Notes under the pieces: model-generated
What the model was told of the DNA's origin: nothing
The model's database searches: none
What the model saw: only the letters and a program-made list of their open reading frames with translations
Program-made: the position numbers and the translations under genes
From: Myxococcales bacterium
GTDB lineage: Bacteria > Myxococcota_A > Polyangia > Haliangiales > Haliangiaceae
DNA length: 64,000 bases
Assembly (NCBI GenBank): GCA_947483555.1
Contig: CANKMW010000013.1
Location: forward strand, 62,001 to 126,000
Direction of reading: 5' to 3'
Part shown: piece after piece, positions 1 to 8,279 of the stretch
How positions within the stretch are numbered: the stretch's first letter is position 1
How the letters are laid out: the number at the start of each line of letters is the position of its first letter

Positions 1-876
1 CGCGAACGCCTTCCAGGTCGTGTCCTCACAGCCCTCGAAGGCCTTGCCCGAGTTGGTCACCCGGGCGTCATCCATCGCGCGCGCGGCGGCGAGGGCCGTG
101 GCGTCGGGCGGATGCGCGACCCAGGTGCGGCGAGCGGCCGCCGCCAGCTCGAACAGCTTGGCGTAGCCGGGATCCTTGGCGACCAGTTGCTTGATGGCGG
201 CGGCGCGCGCGACCAGCTTGGGTTGCACGAGCTGGTACGCGATCCGGATCGTCATCCGCTCGAACCCGGTGCGAAGCTTGTCGGCGCGCAGCTCGGCGGC
301 GAGCTTCTTGCGATCCAGGGCCTCGATGTCGGGCTGACACAGGGCCCACTCGGTGGGCTTGCGGCTGTCGAGACAGACCTGGACATAGCCGAGCCGCCCG
401 GCCTCGCTCAGCTGGTCGCCGAGCGCGTCCGTGACGTAGTGGCGATCGTTGGAGCTGTTGAACATCAGGGCGTACTGCGCGATCGGATCGAGCGTCGACC
501 AGGCCTGCTTGTTGTCGTACGACAGGATCGGCGAGTTGCGGGCGCCCTGACTGCGGGTCGCCCACACCACGACGTCGGTCGCCCACTCGGCGTCGGTGAT
601 GTCGAGCTCCTGGTTCCATCGCGCGCGGGCGGACTCGAGCTCGGTCGCTCGCTCGATCGCCCGGTGGTCCTTGCTGCAGGAGGCGCCGACCAGGTGGGCC
701 AGCGCGTCACGCACATCAGGATCCGTGATCGCGTCGTTGACGTTCTCGGGGGCCCGGTTCACGCCCGCCGCATTGCACCACTCGGGACTGGCTTCGGCGC
801 GACCGAGGAGCGCGCTGGTGATGCCCAGCGTCGCCATCCCGGCCGTGACCACGAACGATCGATAGGTTGCCTTCAC
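1..876 (-). CDS. Secreted protein of unknown function (C-terminus outside window)
   Basis: Reading leftwards from a GTG at 874-876, the frame stays open for 292 codons and runs off the window edge. An upstream GGAGG six bases before the GTG supports this start. The first ~29 residues look like a Sec signal peptide: Lys-Arg near the start, a hydrophobic stretch (VVTAGMATLGITSALLG), then an Ala-x-Ala-type site before SPEWCN. The mature part has several Cys (EWCN, ASCSKD, QVCLD, LCQPD), suggesting an exported disulphide-containing protein. I recognise no family. No other frame in this stretch has a credible start with a ribosome site. The gene is followed, on the same strand, by nothing visible because the window ends. 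Confidence 0.7.
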   Translation of the reverse strand, partial: MKATYRSFVVTAGMATLGITSALLGRAEASPEWCNAAGVNRAPENVNDAITDPDVRDALAHLVGASCSKDHRAIERATELESARARWNQELDITDAEWATDVVVWATRSQGARNSPILSYDNKQAWSTLDPIAQYALMFNSSNDRHYVTDALGDQLSEAGRLGYVQVCLDSRKPTEWALCQPDIEALDRKKLAAELRADKLRTGFERMTIRIAYQLVQPKLVARAAAIKQLVAKDPGYAKLFELAAAARRTWVAHPPDATALAAARAMDDARVTNSGKAFEGCEDTTWKAFA

Positions 877-994
877 GTGATACCTCCGCCGCCGCATGGA
901 GCACGAGCCATGCCAGCATCGGCGGACGCGACCTCGGCCCGCTACGCGATCGGCGGCGTGATTGCCTGGGCAGTTCGCCTGGGCAGGCCAGGCA

Positions 995-2320
995 TCACCA
1001 GGACTGCGACGTCGCGCGGGCGTTCGAGTCCTTCGCCATGCCCTTGCGGTTCTTGTTCCAGTCGCCATCGCTGTCGACCGCGGTCGCGTCCTCGTCGGCC
1101 TCGGCGGCGAAGTCGTCGAGCTTGGCCGAGCCGTACGACTTGCCCTTCTTGCGCAGGTACTCGGCGTTCTGCTGCAGCACCTTCTTGGCGGCGGCGGTCT
1201 TGCCCTGATCGCGCAGCGCCACGGCTTCTTTCTGGCGCTCGTTGGCCAGCGCGGCGACCACCCCCACCATGACGGTCTTGTTGGCGGTCTTCTCGACGTT
1301 GGCTCGCGAGCGGTCGAACGTCACCGCGACCGTGTCGGCCACCTTGGCGGTCTTCTTGGTGGCCAGGTTGCGGTAGGCGACCGCGACGTTGGCGAGCTTG
1401 CGGGTCTTGCCGGCGGCGCCCCTGGGCACCGCGACCTCGACGATCACGTTCTTGCGCTGCTTGCCGTAGATCTGGTTGAGCTTGAGCTGGGCCTTGGCGC
1501 CGGTGATCGAGATCGGCCGGTTGAGACCGCGGATCGGCTTGATGCCGGGGGCGAACTCGATCTCGATGATGACGTCGTTGGCGACCACCGACATCACGTC
1601 ACCGAGCTCGTGGCCGAAGATGGCGTCGAGCTGGTCGGGGGTCTCGGCGAAGCCATGATTGCCGTCGCTCGACAGCGCCAGCTGGGTCATGAGGTCCTCG
1701 TTGTAGCCGAGGCCGAGGCCGATGGTGGTGACCGGGATGCCCAGCCGTCCGGCCTCGACGCCGAGCGCCGACAGCTCGGCGGGTGAGCTGGGCCCGACGT
1801 TGGCCTGGCCATCGGACAGCAGGATGAGGCGGTTGACGCGCGACTTCTCGAGAAACTCGCGGACCTGGCCCAGGCCGGTGTTGACGCCGGCGTGGAGCGC
1901 GGTCTGGCCGCGGTCGCTGATCGCCATGATCTGGCGCCGGATCGACTCCGGGTCGGTGACCTTGCCGGCCGGCACCAGGACCTCGACCGAGCTGTCGAAG
2001 GTGACGATGCTGAGGATGTCCGCGGGACCCAGGCGATCGACGACCAGGAGCGCGGCCATCTTGGCCTTCTCGAGACGGTCGCCGCGCATCGAGCCGGAGC
2101 GATCGATCACCAGCGCGAGGTTGACCGGCGCCCGCGTCCCGGCGCTGTCGAAGCCGGTGATCGCGATCTCGATGTAGGCCTTGCCGTCCTGATCGGCGAC
2201 CATGATCGGCTCGCCGACGTCGATGTCGATGATCAGGTCGGAGGTGGGATCGGCGGCGGCCGATCCGGCGCCGGCGCACAGCGCGAGGGCGCAGAGGGTG
2301 GAAACCTGGATTCTGGACAT
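995..2320 (-). CDS. Secreted von Willebrand factor A (VWA) domain protein
   Basis: A 441-residue exported protein. I place the start at the ATG 2318-2320 because it gives a clean signal peptide (MSRIQVSTLCALALCAGAGS, cleaved about AAA-DP); the open frame extends 11 codons further upstream without a signal-like sequence. A VWA domain follows at about residues 65-250, with the metal-ion-dependent adhesion motif DRSGS at 73-77 and the later LSDGQAN strand. The region after it (about 250-400) resembles the beta-rich tail of bacterial VWA proteins and the C-terminus is Lys/Ala/Asp rich. VWA proteins of this type bind protein partners through Mg2+, but the partner cannot be told here. Upstream lies the kinase gene on the same strand, about 115 bp away. 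Confidence 0.85.
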   Translation of the reverse strand: MSRIQVSTLCALALCAGAGSAAADPTSDLIIDIDVGEPIMVADQDGKAYIEIAITGFDSAGTRAPVNLALVIDRSGSMRGDRLEKAKMAALLVVDRLGPADILSIVTFDSSVEVLVPAGKVTDPESIRRQIMAISDRGQTALHAGVNTGLGQVREFLEKSRVNRLILLSDGQANVGPSSPAELSALGVEAGRLGIPVTTIGLGLGYNEDLMTQLALSSDGNHGFAETPDQLDAIFGHELGDVMSVVANDVIIEIEFAPGIKPIRGLNRPISITGAKAQLKLNQIYGKQRKNVIVEVAVPRGAAGKTRKLANVAVAYRNLATKKTAKVADTVAVTFDRSRANVEKTANKTVMVGVVAALANERQKEAVALRDQGKTAAAKKVLQQNAEYLRKKGKSYGSAKLDDFAAEADEDATAVDSDGDWNKNRKGMAKDSNARATSQSW

Positions 2321-2434
2321 GGTGACCCCGGTGGTGATGGCATCCAGACGCACGGAGCCAAGAACCGGTCTACCAGCCGTGTCGAGACCGGCCGCCCTGA
2401 CGCAGCTCTGACGCCGCGCTCACGCGCCGCCTCG

Positions 2435-5377
2435 CTAGCGTGGCGCCAGCGCCGCGGCCCGGCGGCGCAGCCCGTACACGGCGACCCCGCAGGCTTCGCC
2501 GGGACACAACGCCAGCGCCGCGGTTGCAGCGGCGGCGGCGCGCCGGCCGAGCGCGTGGTCGATCTCTGCGCGCGTGATGGCGACCTCGGCGCGCAGCCCG
2601 GGCGACGCATCGACGCTGGCGGCCACCAGCCGGGCCGCACGATCGATCGTCGCCGCCGCGGCCCTCGCCTGCCCGGCCGCTCGCTGGGCACGGGCCAGCG
2701 CCACCAGGCCGCGGGCCCGGCGCGGATCGTCGACGGCGTAGGCCTCGGCGTCGGCGGCGACCAGCTCGCGCAGCTCGCCCAGCGCGGCCTCGACCTGTCC
2801 GGCCTCGAGCCGCGCCAGCGCCGCCTCGCGGCGGCGGCTGCGGGACTTGAGAGGATCGTCGGCTTGCACCGCGGCACACCGATCGGCGGCCGCGATGGCG
2901 TCGGCCGGTCGCCCCAGCGCCATCAGGACGTCGATCGAGTGCCCGAGCGGCGTGCACAGCGGGCCGACGCCGGCGCCTTCGGGTCGGTCCCACAGCCGAG
3001 CGCCACGCTGGAAATGGGCCAGCGCCTCGTCGAGGTTGCCACGCCGCTCGGCGAGTCGGCCCAGCAGCACCAGCGTGGTGCCGAGGCCGGGGTGGTCGGG
3101 ACCGAGCACGCGCTCCTTGGCCGCCAGCGAGCGGCGGAAAAAGCGGTCGGCGTCGTCGAGACGGTCGACCGCCTCGAGCGCGCTGGCGACGTTGTGCAGC
3201 GAGCGCGCGGTGGCGGCGCTGTCCTCGCCCAGCGCGCGCAGCCGGATGTCGAGGCCGCGCTGCGCGTACTCGATCGAACGGCGCCGCGCCTCGTCGCGGG
3301 CGGTGTCGCTGGACGCCGAGCCGGCCATGCCCGCCCACGCGTTGCCGAGGTTGTCGAGGATGTCGGCGACCCGCGGATCGTCGGCGCCATACAGCTCCTG
3401 GCGCAACGCCAGCGCCTCGTCGAACAGCCGGACCGCGTCGCCGTCGCGGCGGGTCTCGTAGGCCCAGTTGCCCTGGTTGTTGCGCAGCAGCGCCAGCAGG
3501 CGGCGGTCCTCGCCGGCGCGGCGCAGCGCGGCCTCGGCGCGCCGACTGGCGGCCTCGAGCTCGGCGTCGGCGACGCCGGCCGCGGCGGCGACGTAGATCC
3601 ATTCCGACCACGCTTCGACCGCCAGGCCGTCACGCCCGGCGGCCTCGCAGGCAGCCGCGGCGTCGAACAGCGTCGAGCGCGCGCTGTCGGCGCCGGCCTG
3701 GCGCTCGAGCCGCCCGAGCAGCAGGCCGGCCTCGGCCTCGAGGCCGCGATCGCCGAGCGCGCGGGTGTCGGTCAGCGCCTGGCGGGCCCGCGGCAGCGCG
3801 TCGGCGAAGCGGCCGCCGATCGCCGCCGCCGTGAGCTCGGCCAGGGTCGCGCGCAGCGCCGCGGCGCCGGCCTCGCGCCCACCCGGCGGCAGCGCCGGCG
3901 GGGTGGCGCAGTCGGCGATGCGCGGCAGGCGCAACGCGCTCTCGGCGGCGCGCGCCACCGTCTCCCGGTCGGCCTTGGCCCACAGCGCGAGCACGCCGTC
4001 GAGCACGTCGAGCTGACCGGCCAGGCAGGCGTCGCGGCGGGCCAGCACCGCCTCCGACTCGCGGCGGTCGACGCGCGCGGCGCGGCAGGCGTCGACGTGC
4101 GCGGTCAGCCAGTCGCGGGTCCAGGCATCGACCGCGCCCTCGACGCGGCGCCAGCTGTCGCCGGCACCCGGCAGACCGCTGGCGGTGAACGCGGCGGCGA
4201 CGGCAGCGCGGCGGTCGCGATTCCACACCGCCGCCACCTCGCCGTCGCCGCTGGTGCAGGTCGGCCCGGCGCCGACGCCAGCGCGCAACGCGACCACGGC
4301 GACCGCGGCGGCGACCGCGGCGGCGACCACGGCGGCGGCCCGGATCACGCGCCGGCGCCGTGACCCGAGCGCACGCTCGAGGGCCTCGATCAGCGCCGCC
4401 ATGTCGGGCCAGCGCGCGCCGGCATCTGGCCGCAGCCCGCGCGCGATCACGCGCTGCACCACGCGCGGCACGCGGCCGCCGGCCGGCGTCTCGAGCTGGT
4501 AGGCCTCGGCTCGCCGGGCCAGGGCGTCCTCGCTCCCGACCCCGAATGGATAGACGCCGTGAAGAGCCCGGAACAGCGCCACGCAGAACGCGTACTGATC
4601 GGCGCGGGCGTCGACGGCGCGGCCGCGGCGCTGCTCGGGCGCCATGTACAGCGGCGTGCCCATGATGTCGCCGGTCGAGGTCAGCCGTTCCGACGGCGAC
4701 GACGGCGGCGACAGCGCCGACACCGGCGTCGCGACGCCGTCCCCGGACACCTCGTTGTGGCCGGTCATCGACGCCAGCCCGAAGTCGGTGACGCGGACCT
4801 CACCGTCCTTGCCGATCAGCGCGTTGTCGGGTTTGAAGTCGCGATGGACCAGCCCGGCGGCGTGGGCGGCCGCCAGCCCGCGCGCCGCCTGCGCGTAGAC
4901 CAGGACGATGTCGCGCCACGGCCGCGGTCGACCCTGCCAGCGGGTCAGCGTCTCGCCGTCGATCAGCTCCATCGCCACGAAGACCTGCCCGCTCGCCGGA
5001 CCGTCCTCGATGGCGCCGACCTCGTACACGGTGACCACGTTGCGGTGCGACAACCGCGCCGCCGCCTGGGCTTCGCGCAACAGCCGCGCCCGCATGGCGC
5101 CGATCGGCGCCTCGCCGCGGCGGGTGCGCAGCACCTTGATGGCGACCCGGCGCTCGAGATCGGTGTCGCGCGCGGCATAGACCACGCCCATGCCGCCGGC
5201 GCCGATCTGCTCGAGCAGGATGAAGCGCCCGATCTGGTCGCCGGTGTGCAGCGCGGGACCGCCGCCGCCGCCGCCGCCGCCGCGGGTCACCGTCGCCGCG
5301 AACTGCTCGGTCGCACCCGAGCCGCGCAACGGCGCCGTCTCGTCGCTGGCGTTGTCGTCGCCGGGAGCCGAGGCCAC
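2435..5377 (-). CDS. Membrane Ser/Thr protein kinase with C-terminal TPR-type repeats
   Basis: About 980 residues from GTG 5375-5377. The open frame continues much further upstream, but there it only mirrors the neighbouring epimerase gene. Hanks-type kinase domain at about residues 51-335: glycine loop GAGGMG near 59-64, ATP-binding Lys81 (VAIKV), catalytic HRD 178-180 in HRDFKPDN, DFG 198-200 and TPLYMAPEQ near 241. A run of eight Gly at 33-40 precedes the domain. One membrane segment lies at about 345-367 after an Arg cluster, so the kinase is cytoplasmic and the rest should be on the far side of the membrane. The C-terminal ~600 residues are Ala-rich helical repeats of TPR character. This is a common myxobacterial kinase layout; its substrate is unknown. 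Confidence 0.9.
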   Translation of the reverse strand: MASAPGDDNASDETAPLRGSGATEQFAATVTRGGGGGGGGPALHTGDQIGRFILLEQIGAGGMGVVYAARDTDLERRVAIKVLRTRRGEAPIGAMRARLLREAQAAARLSHRNVVTVYEVGAIEDGPASGQVFVAMELIDGETLTRWQGRPRPWRDIVLVYAQAARGLAAAHAAGLVHRDFKPDNALIGKDGEVRVTDFGLASMTGHNEVSGDGVATPVSALSPPSSPSERLTSTGDIMGTPLYMAPEQRRGRAVDARADQYAFCVALFRALHGVYPFGVGSEDALARRAEAYQLETPAGGRVPRVVQRVIARGLRPDAGARWPDMAALIEALERALGSRRRRVIRAAAVVAAAVAAAVAVVALRAGVGAGPTCTSGDGEVAAVWNRDRRAAVAAAFTASGLPGAGDSWRRVEGAVDAWTRDWLTAHVDACRAARVDRRESEAVLARRDACLAGQLDVLDGVLALWAKADRETVARAAESALRLPRIADCATPPALPPGGREAGAAALRATLAELTAAAIGGRFADALPRARQALTDTRALGDRGLEAEAGLLLGRLERQAGADSARSTLFDAAAACEAAGRDGLAVEAWSEWIYVAAAAGVADAELEAASRRAEAALRRAGEDRRLLALLRNNQGNWAYETRRDGDAVRLFDEALALRQELYGADDPRVADILDNLGNAWAGMAGSASSDTARDEARRRSIEYAQRGLDIRLRALGEDSAATARSLHNVASALEAVDRLDDADRFFRRSLAAKERVLGPDHPGLGTTLVLLGRLAERRGNLDEALAHFQRGARLWDRPEGAGVGPLCTPLGHSIDVLMALGRPADAIAAADRCAAVQADDPLKSRSRRREAALARLEAGQVEAALGELRELVAADAEAYAVDDPRRARGLVALARAQRAAGQARAAAATIDRAARLVAASVDASPGLRAEVAITRAEIDHALGRRAAAAATAALALCPGEACGVAVYGLRRRAAALAPR
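5261..5284. repeat. Short GCC/CCG trinucleotide run encoding eight glycines
   Basis: A run of about eight GGC codons, read on the minus strand, gives the polyglycine at residues 33-40 of the TPR kinase. It is a slippage-prone tract near the 5' end of the gene; a change of length by three bases would only alter linker length. Confidence 0.6.
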
Positions 5378-5445
5378 GGCGTAGCTTAGCAGGCCGACGC
5401 AGAACGCGGGATTGCGGCGCGAGCGCGAGGAGCCGCGCGCGAGCG

Positions 5446-6423
5446 TTACTTGATCCAGCCCCGGGCCCGGAACGCCGCGACCGCGCTCGCCATGGCGTCC
5501 GGAAACGGCGTCGGCGTCCAGCCCAGCTCGCGCCGCGCCCGCTCCGCCGACGGGTGCACGTCCTCGAGCAGGAACTGGAGCTGGCCGGCGGGAATCAGCG
5601 GCGGCCGGCGCAGCAGCTTGGCCAGGCCCTCGCCGCTGGCGCTGACCGCGCGCGCCAGCCAGATCGGCATCACCCGCGGCACCTTGCCGAAGCCAGCGGC
5701 GGCGACCGCGGCCCGCGCCAGCTCGACCAGCGTGACGAAGCGCTCGCTCAGGATGGCGCGCGCGCCGACCGGAGCCGTCTCGAGCAGGAGGTGACCGCGA
5801 CCGACGTCGGCGGCGAGCACCACCGGGATGCCGCCCGGCAGCAGCAGCGGCACCTGGCCGCGCAGCAGGCGCACGATCACGTCGTTGAGGCCCGGATTCA
5901 GCGCCGGCGCGTCGCCGTAAACGGCGGCCGGATGGGCGTAGCGCACCGGCAGGCCGCGGGCGGCGAGCGCCACCATGGCGCGGTCGGCCTCCTGCTTGGA
6001 GCGTTCGTAGTACGAGCCCTTGGGCTCGGTCGCCAGCGTGGACTCGTCGAACGGTTGGCCAGCGGTCCACGCGAAGACATCGATGGTGCTGGTGTAGACG
6101 AAGGTCGCCACGCCGGCGGCGAGCGCGGCCTCGCCGACGTTGACCGAGCCGGCGACGTTGACCTCGGTGAAGCGGCGCGGATCGCGCAGCCACTGCTCGG
6201 GCAGGCCGGCGGTGTGGAACACGGCGCCACAGCCGGCAACGGCGCGCGCCACCGACGCTGGGTCGGTGACGTCGCCGGCCAGCAACTCGACCGCCGCTGG
6301 CAGCAGCGGCTTCGCCTTCACCGGGTCGCGCACCAGCGCCCGGACCTGGCGACCGGCGGACAGCAACTGCTGGACGACCGCGCCACCGACCGTGCCGGTG
6401 GCGCCCGTGACGAGGGTGCGCAT
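5446..6423 (-). CDS. NAD(P)-dependent epimerase/dehydratase (extended SDR)
   Basis: A 325-residue Rossmann-fold oxidoreductase. The start is ATG 6421-6423, which places the nucleotide-binding glycines (VTGATGTVGG) immediately at the N-terminus as the family expects; the 32 extra upstream codons overlap the next gene's end and are Arg/Pro rich junk. The catalytic Tyr-x3-Lys is visible as YYERSK and a preceding YTSTIDVF strand carries the Ser/Thr of the active site. The layout resembles NAD-dependent epimerases and 3-beta-hydroxysteroid dehydrogenase-like enzymes acting on sugars, sterols or flavonoid-type substrates; the substrate cannot be told. It lies about 55 bp downstream of a DUF4349 lipoprotein gene on the same strand. 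Confidence 0.85.
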   Translation of the reverse strand: MRTLVTGATGTVGGAVVQQLLSAGRQVRALVRDPVKAKPLLPAAVELLAGDVTDPASVARAVAGCGAVFHTAGLPEQWLRDPRRFTEVNVAGSVNVGEAALAAGVATFVYTSTIDVFAWTAGQPFDESTLATEPKGSYYERSKQEADRAMVALAARGLPVRYAHPAAVYGDAPALNPGLNDVIVRLLRGQVPLLLPGGIPVVLAADVGRGHLLLETAPVGARAILSERFVTLVELARAAVAAAGFGKVPRVMPIWLARAVSASGEGLAKLLRRPPLIPAGQLQFLLEDVHPSAERARRELGWTPTPFPDAMASAVAAFRARGWIK

Positions 6424-6478
6424 GGACGCGCAGTCTACGCGCAGTCGGGGTCCGCGACGCCGTCGAAGCGCTGCCCGA

Positions 6479-7564
6479 TCAGAAGGCGACCACCACCCCG
6501 GCACCAGCGACCACGGCACCGTCGGTGCGCTTGCCGATCAGGCCGGTCCCCCGGACGCTGGCGTCGATGACGACGTGGCGATGCTTGAACAGCTCGAGCC
6601 CGGCCTCGGCCTGGAGGGCGAAGCGCGAGCTGTCGAGGTAGGCGTAGCCCAGCCGCATGCCGAGGTACGGGTTGAGCACCCGGCGGCGCCCGCGGCCGAG
6701 GTAGTCGGAGTACGCCGCGCCGCCGAAGCTGGCGATCACGGCCGGCTTGGCGTCGCCGGCGGCGCCCGCGGGCTCGGCCTGGAAGACGTCGAGCTCGAGG
6801 CTGGCGCTGCGCATGACGGTGTGGAGGACCAGGCTGCCGCCGATGCGGGTCCGCTGGCGACCGTCTGGATCGAGCAGCATCAGGGTGGCCATCCGCACGC
6901 CGGGGTAGAACTTGGCGCGCGCGATGGTCACCGCACCATCGCGGCGACGCAGCGCCACGTCGAGGGTGGCGAGGGCGACCCGGTCACGGAGGAAGCGCTG
7001 CGAGCCCTTGATCGACTCGATCTCGCCGCGGATGCGGGTCAGTTCCTTTTCGATCGCCAGGATGTCGCTCATCACCAGCGCACCCTGGGCCAGCAGCGCC
7101 TGCAAGCGATCGCTGGTGGCCTGCAAGTTCTCGAGCGCCAGGTCTTGATCGAACAACGTGCGCGAGACGTCGGTGGCGTTGATGCGCTTGTCGATGATGT
7201 CGCCGCGGCCGGCGAGCCAGGTCACGACCGACTCGACCTGCTCCGGGGGCAGCCGGAGCTTGAGGTTCGCGCTCCACGAGGTCTCGCCGCCCGAGACCTC
7301 CTCGGTGAGGACGCGGCCGCCGGCCGCTTCGACGTGGGCGCGCAGCGCCGGCACCAGATCGCCGACCTCGGTGACCTCGACGAACAGCGCGCCCTCGATG
7401 ACCAGCTGCTCGGGGATCAGCGCGGCAGCCGGGTCGGCCGGCGCGGCCACCGAGGCCGACGCCGCGCCGGTGGCCTGGGCCAGCTTGTAGCTGCCGCCGG
7501 CAGCACACGAGGCCAGGGCGGACAGGATGACGACGATGGAGGCGTGGCGAGGAGTCGGGCTCAC
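6479..7564 (-). CDS. DUF4349-type lipoprotein
   Basis: 361 residues from a GTG at 7562-7564. The N-terminus is a lipoprotein signal peptide with lipobox LASC, Cys20 being the lipidated residue. Residues about 55-210 match the DUF4349 pattern seen in many bacterial envelope lipoproteins: an ACT-like strand region (LFVEVTEVGDLV...), then a long helix pair around LQALLAQGALVMSDILAIEKELTRIRGEIE. A C-terminal part of about 130 residues contains alternating strands (LNPYLGMRLGYAYLD, ALQAEAGLELF, GAVVAGAGVVVAF) resembling a small outer-membrane-type beta-sheet region, which is unusual for DUF4349 proteins as I know them. Function unknown. Confidence 0.8.
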   Translation of the reverse strand: MSPTPRHASIVVILSALASCAAGGSYKLAQATGAASASVAAPADPAAALIPEQLVIEGALFVEVTEVGDLVPALRAHVEAAGGRVLTEEVSGGETSWSANLKLRLPPEQVESVVTWLAGRGDIIDKRINATDVSRTLFDQDLALENLQATSDRLQALLAQGALVMSDILAIEKELTRIRGEIESIKGSQRFLRDRVALATLDVALRRRDGAVTIARAKFYPGVRMATLMLLDPDGRQRTRIGGSLVLHTVMRSASLELDVFQAEPAGAAGDAKPAVIASFGGAAYSDYLGRGRRRVLNPYLGMRLGYAYLDSSRFALQAEAGLELFKHRHVVIDASVRGTGLIGKRTDGAVVAGAGVVVAF

Positions 7565-7644
7565 GGCTCAGCAACGCGCCGAGACCGGCCCGACTTACAG
7601 GCGCCAGCGAGCCGACCCGGATGGCGCCTGCGAACCGGCAGTCG

Positions 7645-7977
7645 TCATGGCCGCATGCGCGGCGTCGGGGTCTCGTCGATGGCCCCATCGGTCGACGAGG
7701 CCGGGGCCGCCGGCGCCGACAGGATATCGATGTCGAGCAGGTAGGCCATGAGCGCGACGTCGAGCTCGCTCGGCACCGGCTGGAACTCGACCGCGACCCG
7801 GGTCCGGACCTCGCTGCCGACGGCGAACGAGGGCTGCGCAGGCGCAGCGTCGACGGAGCGCGGCGGCAACTCGAGCTCGTCGACGCCGGCGACGTCGTCG
7901 AGGTCCTCGAGATCGATCGAGAACGGCCACCGATCGTGGTTGGGCGGATCCCCCGGCACGGGATGATCGTAGAGCAA
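7645..7977 (-). CDS. Small acidic protein of unknown function
   Basis: About 110 residues, rich in Asp, Glu and Pro with no Cys, no signal peptide and no membrane segment. The composition and G/C-rich third positions look coding, and no competing frame is better. The start is uncertain: the TTG at 7975-7977 and a GTG at 7957-7959 are both possible and neither has a clear ribosome site. I do not recognise a family. It lies between the DUF4349 gene and a divergently oriented secreted peptidase gene. Confidence 0.5.
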   Translation of the reverse strand: MLYDHPVPGDPPNHDRWPFSIDLEDLDDVAGVDELELPPRSVDAAPAQPSFAVGSEVRTRVAVEFQPVPSELDVALMAYLLDIDILSAPAAPASSTDGAIDETPTPRMRP

Positions 7978-8279
7978 GCCGGGCGCCGGTCGCTCGAGAA
8001 TTCCGCAGCTACCCGTGGCTCACCCGCGGCGGGCGACCTCGGCCTCGGTGTTTTCCGCAGGGTGGCGGGGTGGCCACGCGATGGATCGTGCGGCCGAAGC
8101 TGCGGCCGCTGACCCGGCGTCCGGTTTGCGGACAGCGTCCGCCGTCCGGACGCGCGCTGGCCGAGAAGCGGACAGCGAGGCCGTAGAGGCGCGAGGTCAC
8201 TCGGTCGCGATCGTGGCCCGCGGCTTGCTCCGGGCGGGCGCGAACAGTTCACCGCGCCGAGCGCGAAGGGAGAGCGACG
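7978..8279. other. Intergenic region between divergent genes
   Basis: About 300 bp separate the small acidic gene (minus strand) and the secreted metallopeptidase (plus strand). I see no convincing gene here; short open frames are Arg/Pro-rich and lack ribosome sites. It must hold the promoter of the peptidase, and the purine stretch AAGGGAGAG at 8267-8275 just before its ATG is a plausible ribosome site, but I can identify no consensus promoter boxes. Confidence 0.5.

Noticed and set aside
1892..4363. 823-codon plus-strand frame
   Set aside because: Antisense of the VWA and kinase genes; composition is that of G/C-bias shadow frames (Arg/Gly/Ala/Val with frequent Gln and His).
5378..6193. 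Upstream extension of the TPR kinase frame
   Set aside because: These codons lie opposite nothing but within the epimerase gene in another frame and are Arg/Ala rich; the kinase domain begins after the GTG at 5375-5377.
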